The notes: a model not told the origin generated them from the sequence alone. A DNA stretch of 64,000 nucleotides from Paramesorhizobium salinisoli (GCF_003335045.1 NZ_QOZG01000004.1:434001-498000), one strand, 5' to 3'; positions 8,704-19,276 are shown, numbered from the stretch's first letter. Numbers and translations: made by a program.

Positions 8704-9720
8704 GTGAAAGCAAGAACTGTGGCACACGAGCACGTCCAGCATGATCATCAGCACAATCATGATGATGATTACAGTGGTCTCGACAAGCGGCGGGTTCTTA
8801 TCGCTGCTGCCCTGACGGCAGGTTTCATGGTGGTGGAAGCGCTTGGCGGCCTTTTGACGGGCTCACTGGCGCTTCTCGCGGATGCGGGACATATGCTGAC
8901 CGATTCCGTGTCGCTCGGGCTGGCCTGGTATGCCTTCCATCTGGGCGCGCGCCCGGCTACCAACCGGCATACCTACGGCCTCGGCCGGTTGAAGCCGCTG
9001 GTCGCCTATACCAACGGCCTTGCCATATTCGTGGTGGGCGCATGGATCGTCTATGAGGCCTGGGAGCGCTTCCAGCAGCCTACGAGCGTCCTGGGCGGGC
9101 CGATGCTCGTGGTCGGCATAATGGGCCTCGCGGTGAATATCGCCGCGTTTCTCGTCCTGCATGGCGGCGATCGCGAGAACCTCAACATGCGCGGCGCGAT
9201 CCTGCATGTGATGGGGGATCTGCTCGGTTCTGTCGCCGCCATTGCCGCGGCGCTCGTCATCCTCGCTACCGGCTGGTATCCGATCGACCCAATTCTTTCG
9301 GCATTGGTGTCGGTGTTGCTGTTCGTCAGCGCCTGGCGGCTGACGCGCGATGCGGGGCAGGTGCTGCTGGAAGGTGCGCCCAACGTGCTCGACCGCGACG
9401 ATATCGCGCGCGATCTCGAAAAGAGCGTACCGGGTGTGGAAGACATCCATCACATGCATGTCTGGTCGCTCGACGGCCAAAGCAATTTGGCAACCATGCA
9501 TGCGCGAATTGTGGATGGCGGCGATGTGACGGCGGTCACCCGATTGATCAAGGAAAGGCTTGCCTCCGCCCATGGAATCACCCATGCCACCATCGAAACC
9601 GCATGCGGTACATGTGCCGACGGTCATGGGAATCATGAATGCGCTGTGGCCGGGGAGCCCGCGGGTCGTGCTCATTCCCAAGTAAAGGGCCGGCGCACGC
9701 AAAAAAGCACGCGCACGTAA
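8704..9720 (+). CDS. Cation diffusion facilitator (zinc/cobalt exporter)
   Basis: A CDF-family antiporter that exports divalent metal (zinc, cobalt or similar) in exchange for protons. It has six hydrophobic segments. The transport-site motif HMLTDS lies in segment 2, and HVMGDLLGS in segment 5 supplies the second His/Asp pair. A cytosolic domain with HHMHVWSLDG follows. The N-terminus is His/Asp-rich (HEHVQHDHQHNHDDD) and the tail contains CGTCADGHGNHEC, both likely metal-binding. The start is GTG at 8704, or GTG at 8719, with no decisive ribosome site. A small membrane gene and a convergent NicO/DUF1007 pair form a local metal block. Confidence 0.9.
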   Translation: MKARTVAHEHVQHDHQHNHDDDYSGLDKRRVLIAAALTAGFMVVEALGGLLTGSLALLADAGHMLTDSVSLGLAWYAFHLGARPATNRHTYGLGRLKPLVAYTNGLAIFVVGAWIVYEAWERFQQPTSVLGGPMLVVGIMGLAVNIAAFLVLHGGDRENLNMRGAILHVMGDLLGSVAAIAAALVILATGWYPIDPILSALVSVLLFVSAWRLTRDAGQVLLEGAPNVLDRDDIARDLEKSVPGVEDIHHMHVWSLDGQSNLATMHARIVDGGDVTAVTRLIKERLASAHGITHATIETACGTCADGHGNHECAVAGEPAGRAHSQVKGRRTQKSTRT

Positions 9721-9732
9721 AGGGGCAAGCTG

Positions 9733-9939
9733 TTGCAGGATCCAAAGACACGGAATGCGGCGATTGCGGCAGTGGCAATCCTTCTGGGCTTCGGGGCGCT
9801 CTGGCTCCTGATGCCGCGCATCATGCTGGCCCTTGGTGCCGAATCGCCTTTGCTGGCTGGTGTGTTCGCCGTGCTGTTCGTCCTGGCTTTCTTTGGTGTC
9901 TTCTGGCTGCGCGCGCGTCAGCAGAGGCGCAAGGACTGA
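9733..9939 (+). CDS. Small two-helix membrane protein
   Basis: A 68-residue protein with two hydrophobic helices (about 9-31 and 40-60) and a basic tail (RARQQRRKD). The start is TTG at 9733 with an AGGGGC ribosome site. It lies 12 bases after the CDF exporter gene, so the two are probably cotranscribed. No family is recognised; a role with the exporter is suggested only by position. Confidence 0.6.
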   Translation: MQDPKTRNAAIAAVAILLGFGALWLLMPRIMLALGAESPLLAGVFAVLFVLAFFGVFWLRARQQRRKD

Positions 9940-9954
9940 CGGCGGATCCGTGAT

Positions 9955-11079
9955 TCAGATCGATAGGGCTGCTGTGAAAAGCAGCATGCCGACGAGGACG
10001 ATGAAGAGCGCCGCGCCGATTTCGATGATCACCTGAAGCTTGGCCGACATGATGCCGCTGCCCGCGAATTTCAGCGCGAGGTTCTTCGCGGTCACCGCGA
10101 GCGTTGCAAGGGCGGCGACGGTGATGAAGGTCCCGAGCGCCATCGCGAAAACCGACAGCACGCCACCGAGAACAAGGCCATTCAACAGCGCGAAGGTGAG
10201 CACGATCAGCGCGCCGGAGCATGGGCGAAGGCCGACCGCCATGAGAGCGGACCAGGCGGTCTTCCAGTCGAAATCGCCCTGTAGAAGCGAGGGGTCCGGC
10301 GCATGGGTATTTCCGCAGGCGCTGCAAACCTCGCCTGATCCCATATGCATATGATCGGGGATGGCCCCCGGCGCCAGCGCCCGGCTGTAGTTGAGGCGAT
10401 TGCTGCGGCTACTCATCTGCGCGCGCGATTGTTCCGATACGGCGCCTTCCCAAATGCCGGGAGCCGAGAAGGCGAGTGTTTCCATGGCAAGCCCGCCGGT
10501 TGGTTCTGCTGCATTCGCCGCCTGCTGACGCGCGAAAAGGAGCGGCACCTTGCGCCGGAGCAGCCAAAGGCCGAAGAGAATGATCAGCGCGTAGCTTGTG
10601 ATCTCCATGTAACGGGCGGCATCGCTCATCGAGACGCTGGTGCCGCGCAGCACCAGCCAGGCAAGGCCGACGATAAAGATGGCCGATAACGCCTGCAGGA
10701 TGGAAGAGACGAAGGACAGGAAAACGCCGCGTCTCAGTGTCGTTTCGTTGGCGATCATGTAGGAAGAGATGACGGCCTTGCCATGGCCCGGCCCGGCGGC
10801 GTGAAAAATGCCGTAGACGAATGACAGCCCCACCAGGATAGCGGCCTGCCACGGGTCCTCGCGCATGCCCTTCAGCGCGCCGGTCATGGCGCGATAGAAA
10901 CTGCGCTGCTCCATCATGATCCACTCGATGATGTGAGCGAAGGGGCCGACCGGCCGCATGGCCACCTCATTGGCCCCGATGCCGAGCGAAGATTGCGCCC
11001 AGGCCTGTCCGGCGAACAACAAACCGACCGTCACGCTTATCAGAATGACCGGGCTTGCCGGAAAAGGCGGCCTTTTCAT
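9955..11079 (-). CDS. NicO-family nickel/cobalt permease
   Basis: A 374-residue membrane protein of the NicO/RcnA-like family (COG2215). A signal-like N-terminus ends near AWA-QSS. The GIFHAAGPGHGKAVISSY signature of the first conserved helix follows, and the second, GLRPCSGALIVLTFALLNG, appears after a central cytosolic loop. That loop carries possible metal ligands (DHMHMG, CSACGNTHAPD). Family members move Ni2+ or Co2+, in some cases as efflux. The stop faces the small membrane gene, and a DUF1007 gene lies 17 bases upstream on the same strand, the usual pairing for this family. Confidence 0.87.
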   Translation of the reverse strand: MKRPPFPASPVILISVTVGLLFAGQAWAQSSLGIGANEVAMRPVGPFAHIIEWIMMEQRSFYRAMTGALKGMREDPWQAAILVGLSFVYGIFHAAGPGHGKAVISSYMIANETTLRRGVFLSFVSSILQALSAIFIVGLAWLVLRGTSVSMSDAARYMEITSYALIILFGLWLLRRKVPLLFARQQAANAAEPTGGLAMETLAFSAPGIWEGAVSEQSRAQMSSRSNRLNYSRALAPGAIPDHMHMGSGEVCSACGNTHAPDPSLLQGDFDWKTAWSALMAVGLRPCSGALIVLTFALLNGLVLGGVLSVFAMALGTFITVAALATLAVTAKNLALKFAGSGIMSAKLQVIIEIGAALFIVLVGMLLFTAALSI

Positions 11080-11096
11080 GCGTTTTTCCCGTTGTT

Positions 11097-11765
11097 TCAG
11101 TTCTGGCTGCAGGTGACTTCGAGGCGAGTGGCAAAAATCTTCGACATGTCGGTGCCGGTCGGATCGTTAAAAAAGGCATCGGTAAGGGTCGCCTGATTGG
11201 CGGCGATCGCCTCGTCCGGGTTGGGGCGAACGACCTTGGCCGTACAGCCCTTCGGCACGCCAGTGATATGCATGTCGGAATCGTTTAGATAGTCGATCGC
11301 GGTGTAAAAGGTAGGATCGTAGATGCCGAAGCTCGCCTTATGATGGAGCTTCATCGGTTTCTCCGGCTTGGATTCGAACATGATCAGAAGCTGGTTATCA
11401 GGAAAATCGGCGACCAGATGCGCCGGCTTGGCCATCGCAACTTCCTTGCCGTCGGAGAGAACGGTCTGAAAATATTTGTATTCGGCGATGGAATCACTGA
11501 TCGTTTGACCCAGCGTATCCAATTCGCTCTGATCCAGCTTCAAATCACCGTTTTTGTCGAACTCCATCAGCACGGTGCTGGAGAAGACGTCATCGAAGCG
11601 CCAGACATGGGCGAGTTTCTCGACGGTTCCATCCGGCGCAACCGTCACTTCGAGGCGCGCTTCGGCGAAGACATGCGGATGGGCATTCGCCGGTGACGGC
11701 AACAAAGCCGCCGCCACTGCCGCAAGCGCCATGCGCCGTGTCAAACAATCCTCACTTCGAGGCAT
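11097..11765 (-). CDS. DUF1007 family periplasmic protein
   Basis: A 222-residue protein with a signal peptide after a short basic start (RRMALAAVAAALLPSPANA). The mature part starts HPHVFAEARLEVT, the DUF1007 hallmark. Inside is an EF-hand-like DKNGDLKLDQSE segment (about residues 70-81) that could bind calcium or another cation. DUF1007 proteins are found next to NicO permeases and are thought to be their extracytoplasmic partners in metal transport. The stop lies 17 bases from the NicO start, which supports cotranscription. Confidence 0.87.
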   Translation of the reverse strand: MPRSEDCLTRRMALAAVAAALLPSPANAHPHVFAEARLEVTVAPDGTVEKLAHVWRFDDVFSSTVLMEFDKNGDLKLDQSELDTLGQTISDSIAEYKYFQTVLSDGKEVAMAKPAHLVADFPDNQLLIMFESKPEKPMKLHHKASFGIYDPTFYTAIDYLNDSDMHITGVPKGCTAKVVRPNPDEAIAANQATLTDAFFNDPTGTDMSKIFATRLEVTCSQN

Positions 11766-11847
11766 GAATCAATCCTTGTGATGATCGGCAATTCAACGGG
11801 TGAACTTGGCGAAAGTGGGACCGGCGGGATGTGAAATGCGCCGATGC

Positions 11848-12747
11848 TCATGAATTGCTGCGTTCCTTGAACCATTTTGCGAGATAATCCACGAAAACGC
11901 GCACCTTGGCCGGGAGATATCTGCGGTCGGGATAGACGGCATAGATGCCGCCATCCCTGGTAGTGAATTCGTCCAGCCCTGCCACCAACCTGCCGCTTGC
12001 AAGCTCCGGCTCGGCGATGAAGCGGGGAAGAATGCAGAAGCCCAGCCCCTTGACCGCGGCTGCCATGGTCGTCAGCGGGCTGTTGACCTCGACCGGGCCG
12101 CTGACGGGAACGGTGAGTAGCGATCCATCGGTGTTGCGGAAATGCCAGTTATTTCGGGAGCGGGCATTGGTGTCGATGATGCAGGGGCGGTCGTGCAGCC
12201 CCTCCGGTCTCTCGGGCATGCCGACTTTTGCGATGAGTTCAGGTGATGCACACAGGACCAGGTGAAAGGCCGTCAGGCGCTTGGCGATGAGGGAGGAATC
12301 CTGAAGGCGAGTGATGCGGATCGCCATGTCGAAGCCTTCTTCGACCAGATCGACGAAGCGATCGTCCAGGCGGATATCGAGGACGATCTCCGGGTGATCC
12401 GCGCAGAAATCGATGAGGGACTGGCCGATCGGCGCATCGGCGAAGGTGCGGGGCGCGGAAAGCTTGATGCGTCCGCGGACGTCGCCGCTCGTCTCGCTGA
12501 TCGAATCCTGCAGACTGTCGATGTCGCGGAGGATCTCCGAGGCGCGCTGGTAATAGGTGTGCCCCGCCTCGGTCATGGAGAACTGCCGCGTCGTGCGGTT
12601 GAGCAGCAATACGCCCAGATCGTCTTCCAGTTCGCGCACATACTTGGAAAGCAGCGCCTTGGACCGGCCGATCTTGCGAGCCGCAGCCGAAAAACCCTCG
12701 GCTTCCACGACGTCGATGAAAGCGCGCATACGGGTGAGCGTATCCAT
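11848..12747 (-). CDS. LysR-family transcriptional regulator
   Basis: A 299-residue LysR regulator: winged helix-turn-helix at residues 1-60 (ARKIGRSKALLSKYVRELEDDLG), then a substrate-binding-like effector domain. I start at 12747 (MDTLTRMRAF), where an AGGGGG site precedes the ATG; a start at 12780 would add 11 residues. It belongs to the common DsdC/YafC-like branch. It is divergent from the ornithine decarboxylase gene, but more than 600 bases separate the starts. Its target is not obvious; the opposite-strand odc gene is a candidate. Confidence 0.88.
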   Translation of the reverse strand: MDTLTRMRAFIDVVEAEGFSAAARKIGRSKALLSKYVRELEDDLGVLLLNRTTRQFSMTEAGHTYYQRASEILRDIDSLQDSISETSGDVRGRIKLSAPRTFADAPIGQSLIDFCADHPEIVLDIRLDDRFVDLVEEGFDMAIRITRLQDSSLIAKRLTAFHLVLCASPELIAKVGMPERPEGLHDRPCIIDTNARSRNNWHFRNTDGSLLTVPVSGPVEVNSPLTTMAAAVKGLGFCILPRFIAEPELASGRLVAGLDEFTTRDGGIYAVYPDRRYLPAKVRVFVDYLAKWFKERSNS

Positions 12748-13359
12748 GAAAGCGGCCCCCTGGCCCAGTTCCAAACCCATGCATTTCCGGTGATGTCGCC
12801 GGTTTGCGGTTGTTCAGCTATTGTAGATGATTTGGCCCCATTGTTCAGCATATAAAAAATTTTGCCCTGAGACCGATTTGTCATTGATTGGACACAAGTT
12901 TCACCTTATATCGCGCTTGCCCAAAGTCGCACGTGCCCGTGGGTGTCCGCCGAACTCTCGAATGGTGAGAGTAAACGGTAAGGTACCTGGAACTAACCCC
13001 TCCAGTCGATCTGTCGGCCAACCGCCAGATTCGAGGACATCTTGAAGCAACGACGGTGCGGGCCTTTCTGGTGTCTTTCGGCTGTCCAAACGCCGAAATT
13101 ACTGAAGAGGCACACCTTCATTGCCGGCAGTGCGGATGCGGTTCTCCCAATTCCAAGCCAAGGCAGACAAAGCGGGATTACGCTGATTGAGCGTTGTTCC
13201 ATCGCCGCATGAACCTTCGCGCGTTTTCAGCACCTCCAAAGGCTGGCTTCGCGGCAGGTGGCTTCATGCACTTTGTCCCTATGCGGCAATAACCGGCGGG
13301 CAGCCGGCAGCCGCAGCCTTTGCGACAGCGGCAGCATGCCGCTGGAACAGGAGAATACG
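12748..13359 (+). promoter_or_regulatory. Long leader of ornithine decarboxylase, possible speF-type RNA
   Basis: About 610 bases without a convincing gene. The half next to odc is rich in self-complementary pieces: CACCT at 13231 pairs with AGGTG at 13256, and a perfect CAGCGGC/GCCGCTG hairpin (13326-13332 with 13338-13344) ends directly before the AGGAGA ribosome site. In alphaproteobacteria the Rfam speF motif lies upstream of this class of ornithine decarboxylase genes. I infer a similar leader here from position and structure, not from a covariance match. The hairpin beside the ribosome site would allow translational control. Confidence 0.5.
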
Positions 13360-14493
13360 ATGGCAACGCAGCGCATTATCGATTTCCTCAACACCCGACG
13401 TCCGAACGGTCCCTGCCTCGTGGTCGACCTCGATGTCGTGCGTGAAAATTACATCGGCTTCGAGAAAGCCCTGCCGGATTCGCGCATCTTCTACGCGGTA
13501 AAGGCCAATCCTGCGCCGGAAATCCTCCGCCTGCTGGCTTCGCTCGGCTCGTCTTTCGACACCGCTTCGGTCACCGAGATCGAAATGGCGCTCGACGCCG
13601 GCGCGCCTGCGGAGCGTATCTCCTATGGCAACACCATCAAGAAGGAACGCGACATCGCGCGCGCCTTCGAGCTCGGCATCCGCCTCTTCGCAGTCGATTG
13701 CGTCGAGGAAGTGGAAAAGATCGCCCGCGCAGCACCCGGCGCCCGCGTTTTCTGTCGTGTGCTGACCGATGGGGCAGGGGCCGAATGGCCACTGTCGCGC
13801 AAGTTCGGCTGCGTGCCCGCCATGGCCGTCGATGTGCTGCGCCGTGCCAAATCGCTCGGGCTCAATGCCTATGGCGTGTCCTTCCATGTCGGCTCGCAGC
13901 AGACCGACCTTTCCGCATGGGATCGCGCTCTGAGCGATGCCAAGGGCGTCTTCGCGGCGCTGGCCGAGGAAGGCATCATGCTCAAGATGGTCAATATGGG
14001 TGGCGGTTTCCCGACGCGCTATCTGCGTGACGTGCCGACCGCGCAGGCCTATGGCCGCGCCATCTTCGATGCGCTGCGCAAGCATTTCGGCAACCGCATC
14101 CCGGAGACGATCGTCGAGCCGGGCCGTGGCATGGTCGGCAATGCCGGTGTCATCAAGACGGAAGTGGTGTTGATCTCGAAGAAGGCGGACAACGATAATG
14201 TCCGTTGGGTCTATCTCGATATCGGCAAGTTCGGCGGTCTCGCCGAAACGATGGACGAGGCGATCCGCTACCAGATCGTCACGCCGCATGATGGCGACCG
14301 CACCGAGCCGTGCATCCTCGCGGGGCCGACCTGCGATTCCGCCGATGTGATGTATGAGAAGACGCCCTATCCGCTGCCCGTTTCGCTGACGATCGGTGAC
14401 GAGGTTCTGATCGAGGGGACGGGCGCCTACACCACCACCTATGCGTCGGTCGCATTCAACGGCTTCGAACCGCTCCGATCCTACGTCATCTGA
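13360..14493 (+). CDS. odc: Ornithine (ornithine/lysine) decarboxylase, fold III
   Basis: A PLP enzyme that converts ornithine to putrescine, the first step of polyamine synthesis. It has the eukaryote-like alanine-racemase fold: PLP lysine Lys48 in FYAVKANP, the glycine loop MGGGFPTRY, phosphate contact EPGRGMVG, and catalytic Cys325 in GPTCDSADV. At 377 residues it is the short form usual in alphaproteobacteria; some of these also accept lysine. The ATG at 13360 has a strong AGGAGA site. A structured leader precedes it and a GNAT gene follows, possibly cotranscribed. Confidence 0.92.
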   Translation: MATQRIIDFLNTRRPNGPCLVVDLDVVRENYIGFEKALPDSRIFYAVKANPAPEILRLLASLGSSFDTASVTEIEMALDAGAPAERISYGNTIKKERDIARAFELGIRLFAVDCVEEVEKIARAAPGARVFCRVLTDGAGAEWPLSRKFGCVPAMAVDVLRRAKSLGLNAYGVSFHVGSQQTDLSAWDRALSDAKGVFAALAEEGIMLKMVNMGGGFPTRYLRDVPTAQAYGRAIFDALRKHFGNRIPETIVEPGRGMVGNAGVIKTEVVLISKKADNDNVRWVYLDIGKFGGLAETMDEAIRYQIVTPHDGDRTEPCILAGPTCDSADVMYEKTPYPLPVSLTIGDEVLIEGTGAYTTTYASVAFNGFEPLRSYVI

Positions 14494-14523
14494 ACCGGCC
14501 TCTGCGTCTGGTTCATTTTAGCC

Positions 14524-14545
14524 CGCCCGGCAGGAGTGCCGGGCG
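14524..14545. other. 9-bp GC hairpin between odc and GNAT gene
   Basis: CGCCCGGCA and TGCCGGGCG pair perfectly around GGAG. No T-run follows on the + strand, so it may stabilise the odc messenger end or reduce read-through into the GNAT gene rather than act as a full terminator. Confidence 0.5.
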
Positions 14546-14576
14546 ATAGGCGGCGCTTATACGATTGGTCACGACA

Positions 14577-15170
14577 ATGAACGCGACAGTTTCCGAAATG
14601 TGGGACGACCTGAACCAAGCCTTCGTCATCTCAGGCGAGGCCGGGCATGATATAGCCGCGCGCGAGGCGCTGCTCGACCGTGCCATGGGCGAGGGCCGCC
14701 GCCGCAAGTCGTCGGAGAAGCTTCGGCGCGGGCGTATGCCATCGGCAGGCCTTGCCTTCGCGGCGCGCGATGAAAACGGCGCGCTGGTCGGCACTGTCCG
14801 GCTTTGGGATATCCGCGCGGGGCGCGGCGCATCGGGGGCTCATGTGCCGGCGCTGCTGCTCGGCCCGCTGGCCGTCGACCCCGCAGCCGAAGGGCTGGGG
14901 ATCGGTTCGGCGCTGATGCGCCACGCGATTGGAGAGGCGGCTCGGCTCGGCCATGGCGCGATTCTGCTCGTTGGCGATCCCGAGTATTATGCGCGTTTCG
15001 GATTTTCCGGCGAAAAGGTCGCGGCCCTTGCCATGCCCGGCCCGGTCGAGCGGCGTCGTTTTCTGGCATTGGAGTTGAAGCCTGGCCATCTCGATGGCGC
15101 GCAGGGGATTCTCACGCCATCCGGACGCCGTGCAGTGAGCGAACAGCAGGCGCTGCGGCTTACCGCCTAG
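14577..15170 (+). CDS. GNAT N-acetyltransferase (COG3153-like)
   Basis: A 197-residue GNAT protein with the acetyl-CoA loop motif as LGPLAVDPAAEGLGIGSALM and, later, VGDPEYYARFGF, typical of the COG3153 group. The ATG at 14577 is preferred to a TTG four codons upstream; neither has a strong ribosome site. It lies about 80 bases after odc on the same strand. A substrate connected with polyamines is possible but rests only on location. A strong convergent terminator follows. Confidence 0.85.
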   Translation: MNATVSEMWDDLNQAFVISGEAGHDIAAREALLDRAMGEGRRRKSSEKLRRGRMPSAGLAFAARDENGALVGTVRLWDIRAGRGASGAHVPALLLGPLAVDPAAEGLGIGSALMRHAIGEAARLGHGAILLVGDPEYYARFGFSGEKVAALAMPGPVERRRFLALELKPGHLDGAQGILTPSGRRAVSEQQALRLTA

Positions 15171-15190
15171 ACGCCCGGTGCTATTTTAAT

Positions 15191-15232
15191 GGAAACGTCG
15201 GCGGGACAGCACCTCTGTCCCGCCGGCGTTCC
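15191..15232. terminator. Convergent terminator
   Basis: An 11-bp GC stem (CGGCGGGACAG at 15199-15209 with CTGTCCCGCCG at 15215-15225) is extended by a near-complementary outer part. It lies between the GNAT gene and the convergent alcohol dehydrogenase gene. Confidence 0.75.
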
Positions 15233-15250
15233 ATTTCGATGTAAATCGCG

Positions 15251-16423
15251 TCAGAGCTTTCCCTCGATCGAAGCTTCCAGCAGTTCCAGAACATTCTGTT
15301 TCGTCAGCTTTACCGGATTGCCTCCGGCGGTCGGGTCAGCCAGCGCCATGTCGGCGATCAGTGCCTTGCGCTTGTCATCCATTTCCAGGCCCTTGATCAG
15401 CCCCGGCAGTTTGTGCGGCACCTTCAACTGCTTGCGCAGCTTCAGAACGGCTTTAGCGAAGCCGTTGAAGCCGCCTTTGATGCCGAGATAGCGCGACAGG
15501 CGGACGATCCGTTCCTCGACCGCGTCGCGGTTGAAGGCCAGCACATAGGGCATGAACACCGCATTGGTCATGCCGTGATGCGTGTCGTAGAGGGCGCCGA
15601 TGGGGTGTGACAGCGAATGGATCGCGCCGAGCCCTTTCTGAAAGGCGGTAGCGCCCATGGCGGCGGCGCTCATCATATTGGCGCGCGCCGTCAGATTTTT
15701 GCCGTCCGCATAGGCTTTGGGCAGGTTCTCGAAGACGAGGCGCATGCCTTCGACCGCTATGCCGTCGGCCATGGGGTGATAGCCTGGCGCGCAATAAGCT
15801 TCCAGACAATGGGCGAATGCGTCCATGCCGGTGCCTGCGGTGATGAAGGGCGGCATTCCGACGGAGAGTTCGGGATCTGCTATCACGGTGACCGGAAGCA
15901 TCTTCGGGTGGAAGATGACCTTCTTGGTATGGGTGGCCTCATTGGTGATGACCGCCGCGCGGCCCACCTCCGATCCGGTGCCCGCCGTGGTCGGCACGGC
16001 GATAACAGGCGCGATGGCGCTGGCATCGGCGCGCGTCCACCAATCATCGACATCCTCGAAATCCCAGAGCGGGCGGCTCTGCCCCGCCATGAAGGCTATG
16101 AGCTTGCCCAGGTCCAGCGCCGAGCCGCCGCCAAAGGCGATCACGCCGTCATGTCCGCCGTCCCGGAAGACATTCACGCCCGCGTTGAGATTGGACTCCA
16201 CCGGGTTGGGCTTGACCTCGGAAAAGACGCCGTAGGATGCACCTGTATCGTCAAGAATCTTCAAAGTCCTGGCGACGACAGGCAATTGCGCGAGGCCGGG
16301 ATCGGTAACGAACAGTGGATTGGCGATGCCTGCACTGACCAGGACATCGGGCAATTCCTTGATGCGTCCCTCGCCGAAAAGCACTGTTGTGGGGTAGTTC
16401 CATTTGGAGAAGAATTTGGTCAT
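15251..16423 (-). CDS. Iron-containing alcohol dehydrogenase
   Basis: A group III NAD(P)-dependent alcohol dehydrogenase that oxidises primary alcohols to aldehydes in the cytosol. Length is 390 residues. The nucleotide loop is GGGSALD (about 98-104). Metal ligands match the family: Asp201 and His205 in GMDAFAHCLEAY, then His269 and His283, with catalytic His273 in SHPIG. It is the last gene of the leftward five-gene unit, 27 bases after the aldehyde dehydrogenase. I infer oxidation of a gamma-glutamylated amino alcohol from context; by itself the enzyme's substrate is unknown. Confidence 0.9.
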   Translation of the reverse strand: MTKFFSKWNYPTTVLFGEGRIKELPDVLVSAGIANPLFVTDPGLAQLPVVARTLKILDDTGASYGVFSEVKPNPVESNLNAGVNVFRDGGHDGVIAFGGGSALDLGKLIAFMAGQSRPLWDFEDVDDWWTRADASAIAPVIAVPTTAGTGSEVGRAAVITNEATHTKKVIFHPKMLPVTVIADPELSVGMPPFITAGTGMDAFAHCLEAYCAPGYHPMADGIAVEGMRLVFENLPKAYADGKNLTARANMMSAAAMGATAFQKGLGAIHSLSHPIGALYDTHHGMTNAVFMPYVLAFNRDAVEERIVRLSRYLGIKGGFNGFAKAVLKLRKQLKVPHKLPGLIKGLEMDDKRKALIADMALADPTAGGNPVKLTKQNVLELLEASIEGKL

Positions 16424-16450
16424 GCACTTGTCTTTCAGGCGGTTGGCTTT

Positions 16451-17836
<1,386 letters not shown>

Positions 17837-17905
17837 TTTCTTTTCCTTTTAGTTCTTCGTTCTACGCAAGTCCGGACGGCAACGGGCTCTTTTTCCTGAA
17901 CTTGC

Positions 17906-19276
17906 TCAGTATCTCTCAAATCCGCGATGCAGTTCCCAGTCCGTGACGCGGCGATCATATTCGAACTGTTCCCAGCGGGCAGTATGAACATAATGCTCGA
18001 TCACCTCTTCGCCCAATGCGGATTTCAGTATTTTCGATCTGGCGAATATGTCCGTCGCCTCGCGCAGCGTCTTTGGTATTTCAGGAAGCCGCGCGCCGCC
18101 ATAAGCATCGCCCTCGAAGGGCTTTGCCAGTTCGAGCTTCTCGTCGATGCCGGCAAGACCGGCGGCTATGAGGCCGGCGAAGGCCAGATAGGGATTCAAA
18201 TCGGCGCCACCGATGCGGCATTCGATCCGGATCGCCTTCGAGTTCTCGCCGCAAAGGCGGAAGCCCGCCGTGCGGTTGTCGCGGCTCCAGACGATCTTGG
18301 TCGGTGCGAAGGTGCCCGCCTGGAAGCGCTTGTAGGAATTGATATAGGGCGCCAGCAGCAGGGTGAAGTCACGGGCGTATTTCAGCTGCCCCGCCACCCA
18401 GGAACGCATCAGGGCAGACATGCCGTATTCGGCCTTGGGATCGTGGAAAAGCGACGTCTTGCCATCGGCGCTCCACAAGGAATTGTGGACATGGCTGGAG
18501 CTTCCGGCGAGCGAATAATCATATTTCGCCATGAAGGTGATGGCCTTGCCCATCTGGGTGGCGATCTCCTTGCAGCCGTTCTTCATCACGACATGACGGT
18601 CGGCCATCTCAAGCGCCTCGGCGTAGCGGACATTGATCTCCTCCTGGCCGGGGCCCCATTCGCCCTTGGAGTTCTCGACCGGGATGCCGGCATCGAAAAG
18701 GCCGTTGCGGATGGCGCGCATCACCGCGTCTTCCTTGCTGGTCATCTGGATCACGTAATCCTGGATATAGGGCGAGGCAGTCGCCATCGCCTTCCAGTGC
18801 TTGGCGCGGGCGCTCTCATAGGTTTCGTCAAAGAGGTAGAATTCGAGTTCGGAGGCGAAATAGGCGAGATAGCCGCGCTCCCTGAGCCGTGCCAACTGGC
18901 GCTTGAGGATGCCGCGCGGTGAATGCGGCAAATCCTCATGATGATGATGATCGAGAATATCGGACAGGACCAGCGCGGTCTTTTCGAGCCACGGTATCCT
19001 GCGGATGGTGGAGAGATCGGGCTTGATGACGAAATCGCCATAACCCTTTTTCCAGCTTGCCGCTCTATAGCCGGGCACCGGCTCCATATCGATGTCATTG
19101 GCAAGCAGATAATCGCAGCCATGGGTTTCGTCATGGGCGGATTCGATGAAATAGCTGCCGTGGAAGCGCTTGCCGATCAGCCGACCCTGCATATCGACGA
19201 AACAGGCGAGAACGGTGTCGATGTCGCCGTTTTCGACTTCTTTTTTCAGTTCGTTGAAGGTGAGATTTCCAGCCAT
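17906..19276 (-). CDS. Glutamine-synthetase-like gamma-glutamyl amine ligase
   Basis: A 456-residue member of the glutamine synthetase superfamily (GSI-like; PuuA/GlnA4 branch). ELEFYLF, GPGQEEINVRYAEAL, AGSSSHVHNSLW, and APTKIVWSRDNRTAGFR followed by RIECRIGGADLNPYLA give the metal and ATP sites. The adenylylation-tyrosine loop of GlnA is not evident. Such proteins couple glutamate to an amine (putrescine, ethanolamine and others) with ATP. Next to an ethanolamine-type permease and two oxidoreductases, I favour gamma-glutamylethanolamide synthesis; other amines remain possible. A run of four His (DHHHHED) occurs near residue 110. Confidence 0.85.
   Translation of the reverse strand: MAGNLTFNELKKEVENGDIDTVLACFVDMQGRLIGKRFHGSYFIESAHDETHGCDYLLANDIDMEPVPGYRAASWKKGYGDFVIKPDLSTIRRIPWLEKTALVLSDILDHHHHEDLPHSPRGILKRQLARLRERGYLAYFASELEFYLFDETYESARAKHWKAMATASPYIQDYVIQMTSKEDAVMRAIRNGLFDAGIPVENSKGEWGPGQEEINVRYAEALEMADRHVVMKNGCKEIATQMGKAITFMAKYDYSLAGSSSHVHNSLWSADGKTSLFHDPKAEYGMSALMRSWVAGQLKYARDFTLLLAPYINSYKRFQAGTFAPTKIVWSRDNRTAGFRLCGENSKAIRIECRIGGADLNPYLAFAGLIAAGLAGIDEKLELAKPFEGDAYGGARLPEIPKTLREATDIFARSKILKSALGEEVIEHYVHTARWEQFEYDRRVTDWELHRGFERY

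Noticed and set aside
13279-14289. Long leftward open frame opposite ornithine decarboxylase
   Set aside because: The forward frame has all catalytic residues; the antisense frame has no known domain and a His/Arg-rich shadow composition.
18946-18966. ATG repeat run on the + strand as a microsatellite
   Set aside because: It is simply the codons for four His and neighbouring residues of the ligase; only a few units long.
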